Source of the DNA: Phaeobacter gallaeciensis
GTDB taxonomy: Bacteria > Pseudomonadota > Alphaproteobacteria > Rhodobacterales > Rhodobacteraceae
DNA length: 64,000 nucleotides
Direction: 5' to 3'
NCBI RefSeq assembly: GCF_001678945.1
Contig: NZ_CP015124.1
Coordinates: forward strand, 1,426,001-1,490,000
Of this stretch, positions 25,462 to 33,420 are shown in pieces (the first letter of the stretch is position 1; each line of letters begins with the position of its first letter). The translations under genes and the position numbers were made by a program. The notes beneath the pieces are model-generated. The model worked only from the letters and a program-made list of their open reading frames with translations. It was not told where the DNA came from and ran no database searches.

Positions 25462-26790
25462 TCAGCCTTGAGGCAGGGACTGTGTTATCGCCACGTCCAG
25501 CTTGTCGACCACCTCGGCGATCTGATCCTCCGAAATGATAAAGGGCGGCGCCAGCAGGATGTGATCACCATTGCGGCCATCACGCGTACCCGACATCGGA
25601 TAGCAGATCAGCCCGGCCTCAAAAGCCGCCTTCTTGATCTTCGCCGCCAGCCCAAGTGACGGGTCAAAGGGCGTCTTGCTGTCGCGGTCACGGACCAGCT
25701 CGATCCCCCGGAACAGACCGCGCCCGCGAATGTCGCCGATATTGGGATGCTGGCCGAACCGCTCCTGCAGGGCGGATTGCAGACGATCGCCCATCGCCGC
25801 GCAGCGGGCCACCAGATCCCGCTCCAGCATCTGGCTCACCACCGCCAGCCCAGCCGCTGTGGCCACCGGATGGCCGATATAGGTATGCCCGTGTTGGAAA
25901 AAGCCGCTGCCGCCTTCGATGGTCTCGTAGATCTGGCGGGAGCACAGCATCGCCCCGATCGGCTGATAACCGGCGCCCAACCCCTTTGCGATACACAGGA
26001 TGTCGGGCGCGACACCGTCGGCGTCACAGGCAAACAGGTGACCGGTGCGCCCCATGCCGCACATGACCTCATCCAGGATCAGCAGCACGCCATATTTGTC
26101 GCAGATCTCGCGGATGCGTTTGAAATAGCCTTCGACCGCAGGTACCGCCCCGGATGTGGCGCCCACTACTGGTTCGGCCATGAAGGCCATCACGGTTTCG
26201 GGGCCAAGACGCAGGATCTCCGCCTCCAGTTCGTTCGCGGCGCGCTGGCCATAGTCAAAACTGCTCTCGCCCTGGGCCCGGTCCACATATTCATAACAAG
26301 GCGCGATATGGGACACGCCGATCAGAAGCGGATCGAATTGCTGCCGCCGCCAGGCATTGCCCCCCGCCGCCAAGGCGCCAAGCGTGTTGCCGTGATAGCT
26401 TTGCCGCCGGGCAATCAGGTGCCGCCGCTCCGGCTCCCCCTTTTCCAGGAAATACTGGCGTGCCAGCTTGATCGCCGCCTCGGTCGCCTCGGATCCGCCA
26501 GAGACAAAATAGACCCGGTCCAGATCGCCCGGCGCATTGGCAATCAGCAGATCGGCGAGCGCCTCGGCCGGTTCCGAGGTCATGAACCCGGTATGGGCAA
26601 AGGCCAGCTGTCCCACCTGCTGCTGCACCGCCGCGATGACTGCCGCATCGGAATGGCCAAGGCAGGACACCGCCGCGCCGCCCGATCCGTCGAAATACCG
26701 CTTTCCTGTCGAATCAATCAGATAACAGCCATCGCCCCCCACGGCAGTGGGCAGGTTCGCCTTGGTATGACGGGGAAATAAATGAGACAT
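25462..26790 (-). CDS. Class III (omega) aminotransferase, partner of BKACE
   Basis: A 442-residue fold-type I aminotransferase. Motifs: FVSGGSEATEAAIKLARQY (about 95-113), SYHGNTLGALA (131), the PLP-contacting Asp240 in LILDEVMCGMGRTG, and the PLP lysine Lys269 in CIAKGLGAGYQP. This subgroup acts on omega-amino acids, beta-amino acids or amines. Its start is 2 nt from the stop of the upstream BKACE gene, so the two are translationally linked. Together they suggest deamination of a beta-amino acid to a beta-keto acid and its thiolytic-like cleavage. Substrate unknown. Confidence 0.9.
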   Translation of the reverse strand: MSHLFPRHTKANLPTAVGGDGCYLIDSTGKRYFDGSGGAAVSCLGHSDAAVIAAVQQQVGQLAFAHTGFMTSEPAEALADLLIANAPGDLDRVYFVSGGSEATEAAIKLARQYFLEKGEPERRHLIARRQSYHGNTLGALAAGGNAWRRQQFDPLLIGVSHIAPCYEYVDRAQGESSFDYGQRAANELEAEILRLGPETVMAFMAEPVVGATSGAVPAVEGYFKRIREICDKYGVLLILDEVMCGMGRTGHLFACDADGVAPDILCIAKGLGAGYQPIGAMLCSRQIYETIEGGSGFFQHGHTYIGHPVATAAGLAVVSQMLERDLVARCAAMGDRLQSALQERFGQHPNIGDIRGRGLFRGIELVRDRDSKTPFDPSLGLAAKIKKAAFEAGLICYPMSGTRDGRNGDHILLAPPFIISEDQIAEVVDKLDVAITQSLPQG

Positions 26791-26792
26791 TT

Positions 26793-27575
26793 TCAGCCCT
26801 CCTTGAGGCTGTGACCGGCATCCTGTGCGGCCCTGACCAGCGCCGCTACCGAGGCTGCATTGTCCTGCAGCATCTCGCCCTCCGGCGTTTCAATATTATT
26901 CTCAAATCCGATTCGCGCATCCCCTCCGGCAGCAATCGCCGCCAGCAGGCAGGCCCGTTCGTTGCGGCCAAAGGCGCAGGCGGTCCAGTTGAGTCTCAGA
27001 TCCGCTGCCGCCGACAGAAACCCGGCCAGATCCTCCGGCTGCCCCAACACCGGCGGTGCGTAGCTTCCGAGGACAAAGATCGCATCGCGCATCGAGGGCG
27101 GCACCGTGCCATCGCCGTACCATTCCTTCAGCTGCGCGATACAGGACGACCCATACAGGATATGCTGAACCCGCGTTCCGACCTCAGCACTAAATGCATA
27201 GGCCCGCGCGGCTACTGCCAGATCCCGCGCCATTTCCCGGACCGAGACCGAGGCCGCCGCCGGGCGCAGCTGCATCAGGCAATGTAACTGGTCCTTGGGA
27301 GAGAAGAGACCCGCGCTTTCGGTGGTGATCTGCACCTTCATGCCGGGCGCCGCCTCCTGCACCGCTTCCATCGCCGTGCGATAGCGCCCGGCGTCCAGCG
27401 AATGCTGGCCCTCCTCATCCCGCACATGCAGGTGTAGCGCCCCTGCCCCGGCCACATAACAGTCCGCGGCCGTCTGCGCGATTTCCTCTGGTGTCACCGG
27501 CAGGTTCAAATGATCCCGCTTGCCACGCCGTGCCCCACTCGGGGCAACCATCACTGTGAACTCCGCCACGCCCAT
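26793..27575 (-). CDS. BKACE family beta-keto acid cleavage enzyme (DUF849)
   Basis: A 260-residue protein, slightly short for the family. The start MGVAEFTVMVAPSGARR is chosen for the beginning of strand 1; a GTG at 27569 is also possible. The metal-binding His-x-His is in ALHLHVRDEEG (about 48-55) and the LPVTPEEIAQTA motif is near residue 26. BKACEs use acetyl-CoA to split beta-keto acids into acetoacetate and an acyl-CoA. The usual Gly-x-Glu-Asp-Asn near the C-terminus reads GFENN here, an Asp to Asn change at a position I recall as catalytic in Kce. First gene of a unit with the aminotransferase. Confidence 0.88.
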   Translation of the reverse strand: MGVAEFTVMVAPSGARRGKRDHLNLPVTPEEIAQTAADCYVAGAGALHLHVRDEEGQHSLDAGRYRTAMEAVQEAAPGMKVQITTESAGLFSPKDQLHCLMQLRPAAASVSVREMARDLAVAARAYAFSAEVGTRVQHILYGSSCIAQLKEWYGDGTVPPSMRDAIFVLGSYAPPVLGQPEDLAGFLSAAADLRLNWTACAFGRNERACLLAAIAAGGDARIGFENNIETPEGEMLQDNAASVAALVRAAQDAGHSLKEG

Positions 27576-27639
27576 TCTCCGCTGGCCAATGCTGCGCCCG
27601 ACCATGATGGGAAAAATGCACGCTCTCAATTAACACACG

Positions 27640-27657
27640 AAAGAACACACGTTCTTT
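27640..27657. promoter_or_regulatory. Perfect inverted repeat upstream of the BKACE operon
   Basis: AAAGAAC-ACAC-GTTCTTT, 7-bp arms with a 4-nt spacer, 65-82 bp upstream of the BKACE start. It differs from the TauR-type half-sites, so a separate regulator is implied. Confidence 0.45.
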
Positions 27658-27866
27658 TGATCTGCACCGGATCGCGATATACTGGGAAAACCCGCGTTTA
27701 TCCCCGGATCACCCGCCCCGGAACACTGCCACGCCCGATTTTCGGGCAACCTGCCGGGCCACATGCGGAAAACCGCTGGAGCATAGCGGCGCACCCAAGG
27801 CAAAGAACGTAAGTTCTGCCCTTGAAAACAGGGGCCTGATGCGGGCCGCGCAGGAAACCTGCTGCA

Positions 27867-27899
27867 CTGGCCACAAAGCTCATCACCATCTGGACCTAG
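27867..27899 (+). promoter_or_regulatory. Candidate TauR binding site upstream of tpa
   Basis: Two directly repeated half-sites, CTGGCCACAA (27867-27876) and CTGGACCTAG (27890-27899), 23 bp apart start to start. The second is 109 bp before the tpa ATG. The spacing equals that of the xsc site at 33305-33337. From memory, TauR of Rhodobacter capsulatus uses direct repeats of CTGGACYTAA. Confidence 0.6.
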
Positions 27900-27997
27900 T
27901 GCAAGCGGCAGATTTGGCGTTTCGTCAAACTCAGAAAAGTCCGGCTTGCTGTTTTGCGCGCCGGACCAGAACACCACTTTTTAGGGAAGGACATGTC

Positions 27998-29395
27998 ATG
28001 GACGGCACGTTCAACGAAAACGACCTCAGCCGGGTGATTGACGCCGACAAGGCGCATGTCTGGCACCACCTGATCCAGCACAAACCCTTTGAGACCAGCG
28101 ACCCCCGGATCATCGTCGAAGGCAAAGGCATGCGGGTGTGGGACCAGAACGGCAAGGAATGGCTGGACGCGGTCTCCGGTGGGGTCTGGACGGTGAACGT
28201 CGGCTATGGCCGTGAGGAAATCTGCAAGGCGGTCTATGATCAGCTGATGAAGCTTTGCTATTTCGCGCAGTCCGCAGGTTCTATTCCCGGCTCGCTCTTT
28301 GCCGAAAAGCTGATCGAGAAGATGCCCGGCATGAGCCGCGTCTACTACAACAACTCCGGCTCCGAGGCGAACGAGAAAGCCTTCAAGATGGTGCGCCAGA
28401 TCGCGCACAAGAAATACGGCGGCAAGAAGCACAAGATTCTCTACCGCGACCGCGATTACCACGGCTCCACTCTGGCGGCGATGTCGGCGGGCGGCCAGGA
28501 TGAGCGCAACGCCCAATACGGTCCCTTTGCCCCCGGTTTCGTACGGGTGCCCCACTGCATGGAATACCGCAAGCACGAGCTGGGTCTTGAGCATCTGTCG
28601 GGCGAGGAATTCGGCATCGCGGCCGCCAACCTGATCGAAGAGGTTATCCTGCGCGAAGGCCCCGACACCGTTGGCGCCCTCTGCCTGGAACCAGTGACTG
28701 CCGGCGGCGGCGTGATCGAGGCCCCCGAAGGCTATTGGCCGCGGGTGCAGGAGATCTGCAAGAAATACGAAATCCTGCTGCACATCGACGAGGTGGTTTG
28801 CGGGATCGGTCGTACCGGCACCTGGTTCGGCTACCAGCACTACGGCATCCAGCCCGATTTCGTCACCATGGCCAAAGGCGTCGCCTCGGGCTATGCTGCG
28901 ATCGCCTGCATGGTCACCACCGAAGAAATCTTCGAGATGTTCAAGGACGACGCGGACGATCCGATGAACTATTTCCGTGACATCTCCACCTTCGGCGGCT
29001 GCACCGCTGGTCCCGCTGCCGCCCTGGCCAACATGCAGATCATCGAAGACGAGGGCCTGCTCGACAACTGCACCGCCATGGGCGAGCGGATGATGAACAA
29101 CCTCAAGGCACTGCAGGAAAAGCACCCGGTGATCGGCGATGTGCGCGGCAAAGGTCTGTTCCTCGGCGCCGAACTGGTCACCGACCGCGAGAGCAAGGAA
29201 CCGGTGGACGAGAAACAGGCGCAAGCCGTCGTGGCCGAGGTCGGCGCCCAGGGCGTTATCATCGGCGTCACCAACCGTTCGATCCCCGGCAAGAACAACA
29301 CCCTCTGCTTCAGCCCGGCGCTGATCGCAACGGCCGAGGACATCGACGCCATCACCGATGCGGTGGACGTGGCCCTGACCAAGGTCTTTGGCTGA
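27998..29395 (+). CDS. tpa: Taurine:pyruvate aminotransferase
   Basis: A 465-residue class III aminotransferase. The start at 27998 has AGGGAAGGA upstream; an in-frame extension over the regulatory region is rejected. Motifs: YYNNSGSEANEKAFKMVRQ (about 123-141), DYHGSTLAAMSAGGQ (about 162), the LHIDEVVCGIGRTGTW motif (about 264), and PLP Lys293 in VTMAKGVASGY. It moves the amino group of taurine to pyruvate, giving sulfoacetaldehyde and alanine. The assignment over other omega-aminotransferases rests on the nearby tauR, xsc and shared operator pairs. Confidence 0.9.
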   Translation: MDGTFNENDLSRVIDADKAHVWHHLIQHKPFETSDPRIIVEGKGMRVWDQNGKEWLDAVSGGVWTVNVGYGREEICKAVYDQLMKLCYFAQSAGSIPGSLFAEKLIEKMPGMSRVYYNNSGSEANEKAFKMVRQIAHKKYGGKKHKILYRDRDYHGSTLAAMSAGGQDERNAQYGPFAPGFVRVPHCMEYRKHELGLEHLSGEEFGIAAANLIEEVILREGPDTVGALCLEPVTAGGGVIEAPEGYWPRVQEICKKYEILLHIDEVVCGIGRTGTWFGYQHYGIQPDFVTMAKGVASGYAAIACMVTTEEIFEMFKDDADDPMNYFRDISTFGGCTAGPAAALANMQIIEDEGLLDNCTAMGERMMNNLKALQEKHPVIGDVRGKGLFLGAELVTDRESKEPVDEKQAQAVVAEVGAQGVIIGVTNRSIPGKNNTLCFSPALIATAEDIDAITDAVDVALTKVFG

Positions 29396-29424
29396 TCAGG
29401 CCAATTGGACTACTTAGATTTTTG

Positions 29425-29454
29425 AAAGGCGGCCCTTTGCACCAGGCCGCCTTT
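29425..29454 (+). terminator. Rho-independent terminator of tpa
   Basis: Perfect 10-bp stem AAAGGCGGCC/GGCCGCCTTT (29425-29434 and 29445-29454) with a T-rich tail (CGCTTTTTC), 30 nt after the tpa stop. Confidence 0.88.
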
Positions 29455-29495
29455 CGCTTTTTCTGGCGGGGTGACACAGCACAAGGATCCCTGCC

Positions 29496-30089
29496 ATGCC
29501 CGCTCCCCTCTGGATGACAGCATCCACCCTGACCTCGGACAATGTGACTCTGGCACCGCTTACGCAGGATCATGCCGCCGATCTGGCAGAGGCGGCGGGC
29601 GATGGCGCCCTGCACCGGCTCTGGTACACTGCGGTTCCCGCACCGGACCGGGTCCCGGCAGAGATCAACCGCCGCCTTGCCCTGCAAAAGGCTGGATCCA
29701 TGGTGCCCTTCGCCATCCTCGACCCACAGGGCCGCGCCGTGGGCATGACTACCTATATGAATATCGACCACGGCAACCGCCGCGTCGAAATCGGCTCCAC
29801 CTGGTACCGCAAATCGGTACAGCGCACCGGGATCAACACCGCCTGCAAGCTCATGATGCTGCGCCACGCATTCGAAGACCGCGATGCCATCGCGGTGGAA
29901 TTCCGCACCCACCGCCTCAACCGGCAAAGCCGCGCCGCAATCGAACGGCTCGGCGCCCAGCTCGACGGTATCCTGCGGGCGCACATGATCATGCCCGACG
30001 GCAGCCTGCGTGATTCCGCTGTCTACTCCATAACCGCCGCCGATTGGCCCGCGGTCCGCGCAAACCTGGAATTCATGACCCAAAGGTGA
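29496..30089 (+). CDS. GNAT family N-acetyltransferase (RimJ/RimL-like)
   Basis: A 197-residue protein. It opens SDNVTLAPLTQDHAADLAEA as in RimJ/RimL members, has the core GMTTYMNIDHGNRRVEIGST (about 83-102) and the R-S-V-Q-R-T-G-I-N cofactor loop (about 108), then FRTHRLNRQSRAAIERLGAQ (about 136-155), the conserved C-terminal motif of this group. It lies after the tpa terminator and so is a separate transcript. I see no direct role in taurine use; presence in the island may be incidental. Confidence 0.88.
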   Translation: MPAPLWMTASTLTSDNVTLAPLTQDHAADLAEAAGDGALHRLWYTAVPAPDRVPAEINRRLALQKAGSMVPFAILDPQGRAVGMTTYMNIDHGNRRVEIGSTWYRKSVQRTGINTACKLMMLRHAFEDRDAIAVEFRTHRLNRQSRAAIERLGAQLDGILRAHMIMPDGSLRDSAVYSITAADWPAVRANLEFMTQR

Positions 30090-30100
30090 TCCCCCCGCGG

Positions 30101-30206
30101 GTCAAGGAGGCCGCAAGGCCCCGCCGTCAGGCGGCTTGTCCTTGACGCGCATTTTCTAAAACAATTGAAAACGGCCCTTACGGGGCAGACCTGCCCCGCA
30201 AGGGCC
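30101..30206 (+). repeat. Composite intergenic palindromes A and B preceding repeat copy 4
   Basis: Palindrome A: GTCAAGGA (30101-30108) pairs with TCCTTGAC (30139-30146), with an inner GCCGC/GCGGC stem. Palindrome B: 30173-30188 pairs with 30191-30206 over 16 bp with one mismatch, centre GGGGCAG-AC-CTGCCCC. B is followed by ATCTCAGCA, then by the next repeat unit. The same A-B-TCTCAGCA-unit order occurs at 49489-49694. Confidence 0.65.
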
Positions 30207-30222
30207 ATCTCAGCACGAAAAA

Positions 30223-30303
30223 GCGCCGCGCGTCAGCGCGGCGCCTGTCCCAACGGGAGAGGGGCAATCTTCGATTGCCACGATCCGGGCGGGAGCGCCC
30301 CGC
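30223..30303 (+). repeat. Modular palindromic intergenic repeat, copy 4
   Basis: Stem GCGCCGCGC/GCGCGGCGC (30223-30231 and 30236-30244), box TCCCAACGGG (30248-30257), stem GGCAATC/GATTGCC and box GGGCGGGAG (30287-30295). It lies between the convergent GNAT and permease genes and is the distal part of the composite starting at 30101. Confidence 0.72.
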
Positions 30304-30313
30304 CCGTGGCCCC

Positions 30314-31345
30314 TCATAGCATCTGGAACAGAATGCCGGACAGGATTGCGCCACTCACACCCAGCCCCAGATAGGCGGCAAAGACCTGCGGCTTCACCAG
30401 CGACCAGACCGCAGCCATGGCCGGGATCGAACTCACCGCACCGGCAATCATGAAGGCCATCGCCGCCCCAACGCTCATCCCCTGCTCTATCAGTCCCGCC
30501 AGCAGCGGCGGCGCCACGTAGGAGTTGAGGTAGGCCGGCATGCCCACCAGCGCGGCCACGGCAATCGGCACCACGCCTTCACCGCCGACCAGACCCGCAA
30601 TGACATCCGCCGGGACATAGGACACAAGCAGCGCCTCCAGGACATAGGCCAGCGCCAACCACTTCAGCAGGAACAGACCGTTGGCGACAAATTCGCTGCG
30701 GAACCGTTGCCGACGCTCAGGTTCGGACCAGAAGGCCCAGACCGGCTTTGCATCGGCCTTTGGCGCACCGCAGCCGCAACAGCTGGTTTTCTGCACCTGT
30801 TTTAGCGGGTTTGCAAAGACACCATGGCCCATCAGTGCCTTGATGGCAAAGCCCCCGAACAACCCCAGGGCCACGGCAGCAACCGCCTTGCCGATGGCAA
30901 AGGGCCAGCCCAGCGCCCCTGCGGTGATCAGCAACGTCGGCGGATCGATCAGCGGCGACGACAGCCAGAAGGCCATGACAGCCGACAACGGCGCGCCCAA
31001 AGCCAGCAGCCCGGCGATAAAGGGAATGACCTCGCAGGAACAGAAGGGCGCCAGCCCGCCAAACACCGCCGCAAGAAAGATCATCCGCACCTCGCGCCCC
31101 TCAAAGGCCCGCGCCACCAGAGCTTCGGCGCCGGTTGCCTTCAGATACGCCAGCAGCAGCACCGCAAACAGAATGTAACGACCGGTATGGGCCAGCGCAT
31201 TCAGCGCAAAGATCACAATGGTCTGGAAATTTCCCATATCCAGCACCGCAACAGAAACCAGCAGCGCCACGATCACGGCCCAGGGCGTTTTGAGCCAGCG
31301 CAGCAGCGCCTGCGAGGCCCCGAGATTTTGAGTGAGATCAGCCAT
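30314..31345 (-). CDS. ArsP-type permease (COG0701/DUF318)
   Basis: A 343-residue membrane protein, start MADLTQNLGASQ with GGAGG upstream. About eight hydrophobic segments. The family hallmark PFCSCEVIPFIAGLL and SSPLIDPPTLLITAGALG (about 91-130) is present, plus a cysteine-rich cytoplasmic loop CCGCGAPK (about 191). ArsP members export trivalent organoarsenicals; other members have unknown substrates. It overlaps the upstream ArsR gene by 8 nt, so the regulator and transporter form one operon, inserted between tpa and tauR. Confidence 0.87.
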   Translation of the reverse strand: MADLTQNLGASQALLRWLKTPWAVIVALLVSVAVLDMGNFQTIVIFALNALAHTGRYILFAVLLLAYLKATGAEALVARAFEGREVRMIFLAAVFGGLAPFCSCEVIPFIAGLLALGAPLSAVMAFWLSSPLIDPPTLLITAGALGWPFAIGKAVAAVALGLFGGFAIKALMGHGVFANPLKQVQKTSCCGCGAPKADAKPVWAFWSEPERRQRFRSEFVANGLFLLKWLALAYVLEALLVSYVPADVIAGLVGGEGVVPIAVAALVGMPAYLNSYVAPPLLAGLIEQGMSVGAAMAFMIAGAVSSIPAMAAVWSLVKPQVFAAYLGLGVSGAILSGILFQML

Positions 31346-31649
31346 CGTTTGCAGCCTCCTGCATTTGATCCGAGCAGCATTCACAGAGAATGAAGTCCGC
31401 CAGCGACCGCAGCCGGTCGAAATCGGCCCGGCTAATCGTCGCGCGTCCCACCTTCTCCTGCACCACGACACCGGCGCCCGAAAGAAATTTCAAATGATGC
31501 GCCAGCGTCGAGGGCGCGATGCCCGTACGGGTCTGAATGTCCTGAACCCGCAATCCATCGCGCCCTGCCCGGACCAGACAGCGCAGGACCTTCAGACGCG
31601 CCTCTGACCCCATGGCCGCAAAACCACCTGCTGCTTCTTCCCACTGCAT
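31338..31649 (-). CDS. ArsR family transcriptional regulator with C-terminal Cys cluster
   Basis: A 103-residue winged-helix protein. Start MQWEEAAGGFAAMG at 31649 is chosen because GGAG lies 6 nt upstream; ATG at 31661 and 31670 are alternatives. HTH around VQDIQTRTGIAPSTLAHHLKFL (about 39-60). The C-terminus carries LCECCSDQ (about 88-95), a vicinal cysteine group suited to As(III) or soft-metal sensing. No CxC motif lies in the usual alpha-3 helix, so the sensing site is of the C-terminal kind. Represses its own operon with the permease, by analogy. Confidence 0.9.
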   Translation of the reverse strand: MQWEEAAGGFAAMGSEARLKVLRCLVRAGRDGLRVQDIQTRTGIAPSTLAHHLKFLSGAGVVVQEKVGRATISRADFDRLRSLADFILCECCSDQMQEAANDG

Positions 31650-31727
31650 GACATGCTCCATTAAAACCATAAAACTAGTTATTTCGATTCGACACTCAAA
31701 ATCAAGCTCAAAAAATCATCCGGGACG

Positions 31728-31759
31728 GTAAGTCCAGATTGCGCTCCCCCTAAGGCCAG
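31728..31759 (-). promoter_or_regulatory. Candidate TauR autoregulatory site
   Basis: On the minus strand CTGGCCTTAG (31759-31750) and CTGGACTTAC (31737-31728) form a direct repeat 22 bp apart start to start. They end 14 bp before the tauR ATG at 31774, where a bound regulator would block the tauR promoter. Confidence 0.55.
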
Positions 31760-31773
31760 CCTACTGTCCCGGA

Positions 31774-33234
31774 ATGGCCATTTCCGTCGACACATTCTTT
31801 CTCAACCCGGATGCGCAGGGCACGCTTCAGGCGCAGATCCAGGAGATGATCGCCGAAGGCGTTCTGTCAGGCCGTTTTCGGGTTGGAGAGAAGCTGCCAT
31901 CCTCGCGCAAACTGGCCAGCCACCTTGGCATCAGCCGCATCACCGTGACGCTGGCCTATACGGAACTTCTGGCCAATGACTATCTGACGTCGCGCGGGCG
32001 GTCTGGGTATTACGTCTCGGAAAACGCGCCGGTGCCGCCCAGTTACACGCCGCCGCAACGCTCTGATGACGCGGTGGACTGGTCGCAGGCCATTGCCCGC
32101 ACCTTTACCGGTGGCGATACGCCCCGCAAACCGCGGGACTGGCGCAACTACCGCTATCCTTTCATCTATGGTCAGGTCGATGCCTCGCTGTTTGATCATG
32201 CCAACTGGCGGCTTTGCGCGCTCCGGGCGCTGGGGCAGAAAGATTTTGCCGCGCTGACCAACGACTATTTCGATCAGGATGATCCCCTGCTGATCGAATA
32301 TATCGCCCGCCACACCCTGCCACGCCGTGGTGTCACCGCCCGCCCCGAGCAGATCCTGATCACCCTCGGGGCGCAGAATGCCCTGTGGCTGGTGATCCAG
32401 CTTTTGCTGAACCGGGGGCGCAAGGCGGCGATCGAGGATCCGACCTATTACACCCTGCGCGATCAGCTCACCCATGTGCGCTGCCAGATGGATTGCATTC
32501 CGGTGGATGCCGACGGTCTGCCGCCGGAGCAGATCGCGGAAGACACCGACGTGATCTTCTGCACCCCGAGCCACCAAAGCCCGACCACCGCCACCATGCC
32601 CATGGCCCGGCGCAAGCAACTGCTGGAGCGCGCCCGCGAGATCGATGCGGTGATTGTCGAGGACGACTACGAGTTCGAGATGTCCTTCCTCGGCGCCCCC
32701 TCCCCGGCGCTCAAATCCCTGGATACCGACGGGCGCGTGGTCTATGTCGGCAGCTTTTCCAAATCGCTGTTTCCGGGGCTGCGACTGGGCTATCTGGTAG
32801 GCTCTGAAAGCTTCATCCGTCAGGCCCGCGCCCTGCGCGCCAGCGTGCTGCGCCACCCGCCTGGGCACATTCAGCGCACTGTCGCCTATTTCCTTTCCCT
32901 TGGGCACTACGATTCCCAAATCCGCCGCACCGCCAAGGAGCTGCACAACCGCCGCCTGGTCATCGAAGAGGCCATCGCCGCGCATGGGCTGTCGATCTCG
33001 GGTGTTGGCGTCTACGGTGGCTCATCCCTCTGGATGCGCGCGCCGGAGGGCGTCGATACCGCCGCCGCAGCAGAGCGCCTGAGGGAAAAGAGCGTCATCA
33101 TCGAACCCGGCGCGCCCTTCTTTGCGCCCCAACACCGCAAGCAGAACTATTACCGGCTGGGCTATTCCTCGATCCCGGCAAGCCGTATCGAACCAGGGCT
33201 GGCGCTGCTGTCCGAGGCGCTGAAACCGTCCTGA
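31774..33234 (+). CDS. tauR: TauR: MocR-type (GntR/aminotransferase fusion) regulator of taurine utilisation
   Basis: A 486-residue protein. N-terminal GntR winged HTH at about 15-85 (LSGRFRVGEKLPSSRKLASH and YTELLANDYLTSRGRSGYYV), a linker, then a fold-type I aminotransferase-like domain (about 130-480) with PLP lysine Lys330 in VGSFSKSLFPGLRLGY. MocR regulators sense an amine through PLP. Placement between tpa and xsc supports TauR, the taurine-responsive activator. Three candidate operator pairs lie upstream of tpa, tauR and xsc. Confidence 0.9.
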   Translation: MAISVDTFFLNPDAQGTLQAQIQEMIAEGVLSGRFRVGEKLPSSRKLASHLGISRITVTLAYTELLANDYLTSRGRSGYYVSENAPVPPSYTPPQRSDDAVDWSQAIARTFTGGDTPRKPRDWRNYRYPFIYGQVDASLFDHANWRLCALRALGQKDFAALTNDYFDQDDPLLIEYIARHTLPRRGVTARPEQILITLGAQNALWLVIQLLLNRGRKAAIEDPTYYTLRDQLTHVRCQMDCIPVDADGLPPEQIAEDTDVIFCTPSHQSPTTATMPMARRKQLLERAREIDAVIVEDDYEFEMSFLGAPSPALKSLDTDGRVVYVGSFSKSLFPGLRLGYLVGSESFIRQARALRASVLRHPPGHIQRTVAYFLSLGHYDSQIRRTAKELHNRRLVIEEAIAAHGLSISGVGVYGGSSLWMRAPEGVDTAAAAERLREKSVIIEPGAPFFAPQHRKQNYYRLGYSSIPASRIEPGLALLSEALKPS

Positions 33235-33304
33235 GGTTGCCCCGGCCACAGGCGCGCATGCGTTTTCTGCAACCGCGATACACCCCCATCAGGCCGCGCC
33301 ATAT

Positions 33305-33337
33305 CTGGCCCTAATCCGGACAGGTATCTGGCCCTAA
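33305..33337 (+). promoter_or_regulatory. Candidate TauR binding site upstream of xsc
   Basis: Two identical half-sites CTGGCCCTAA (33305-33314 and 33328-33337), 23 bp apart start to start. In both copies AT precedes CTGG. The proximal site ends 83 bp before the xsc ATG, suitable for an activator. Confidence 0.7.
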
Positions 33338-33420
33338 CCCCTCCCCTTCCGACAGCCTAAACCGGATGTAACGCCCGGCGCCGGCCCGGCCCTGTCAGCG
33401 TCTCATCAGGAGAACACACC

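Larger units (their letters stand above)
27576..27997. promoter_or_regulatory. Divergent regulatory region between the BKACE operon and tpa
   Basis: A 422-bp spacer without a convincing gene. It holds a perfect inverted repeat AAAGAAC/GTTCTTT (27640-27646 and 27651-27657), 65 bp from the BKACE start; a GC-rich hairpin near 27733-27745 (CGCCCGATTTTCGGGC); the paired TauR-like half-sites at 27867-27899; and AGGGAAGGA just before the tpa start. Confidence 0.6.

Noticed and set aside
27998-29395. Naming the aminotransferase beta-alanine:pyruvate aminotransferase.
   Set aside because: Motifs alone do not separate it from taurine:pyruvate aminotransferase; the shared operator spacing with xsc and the nearby tauR favour taurine.
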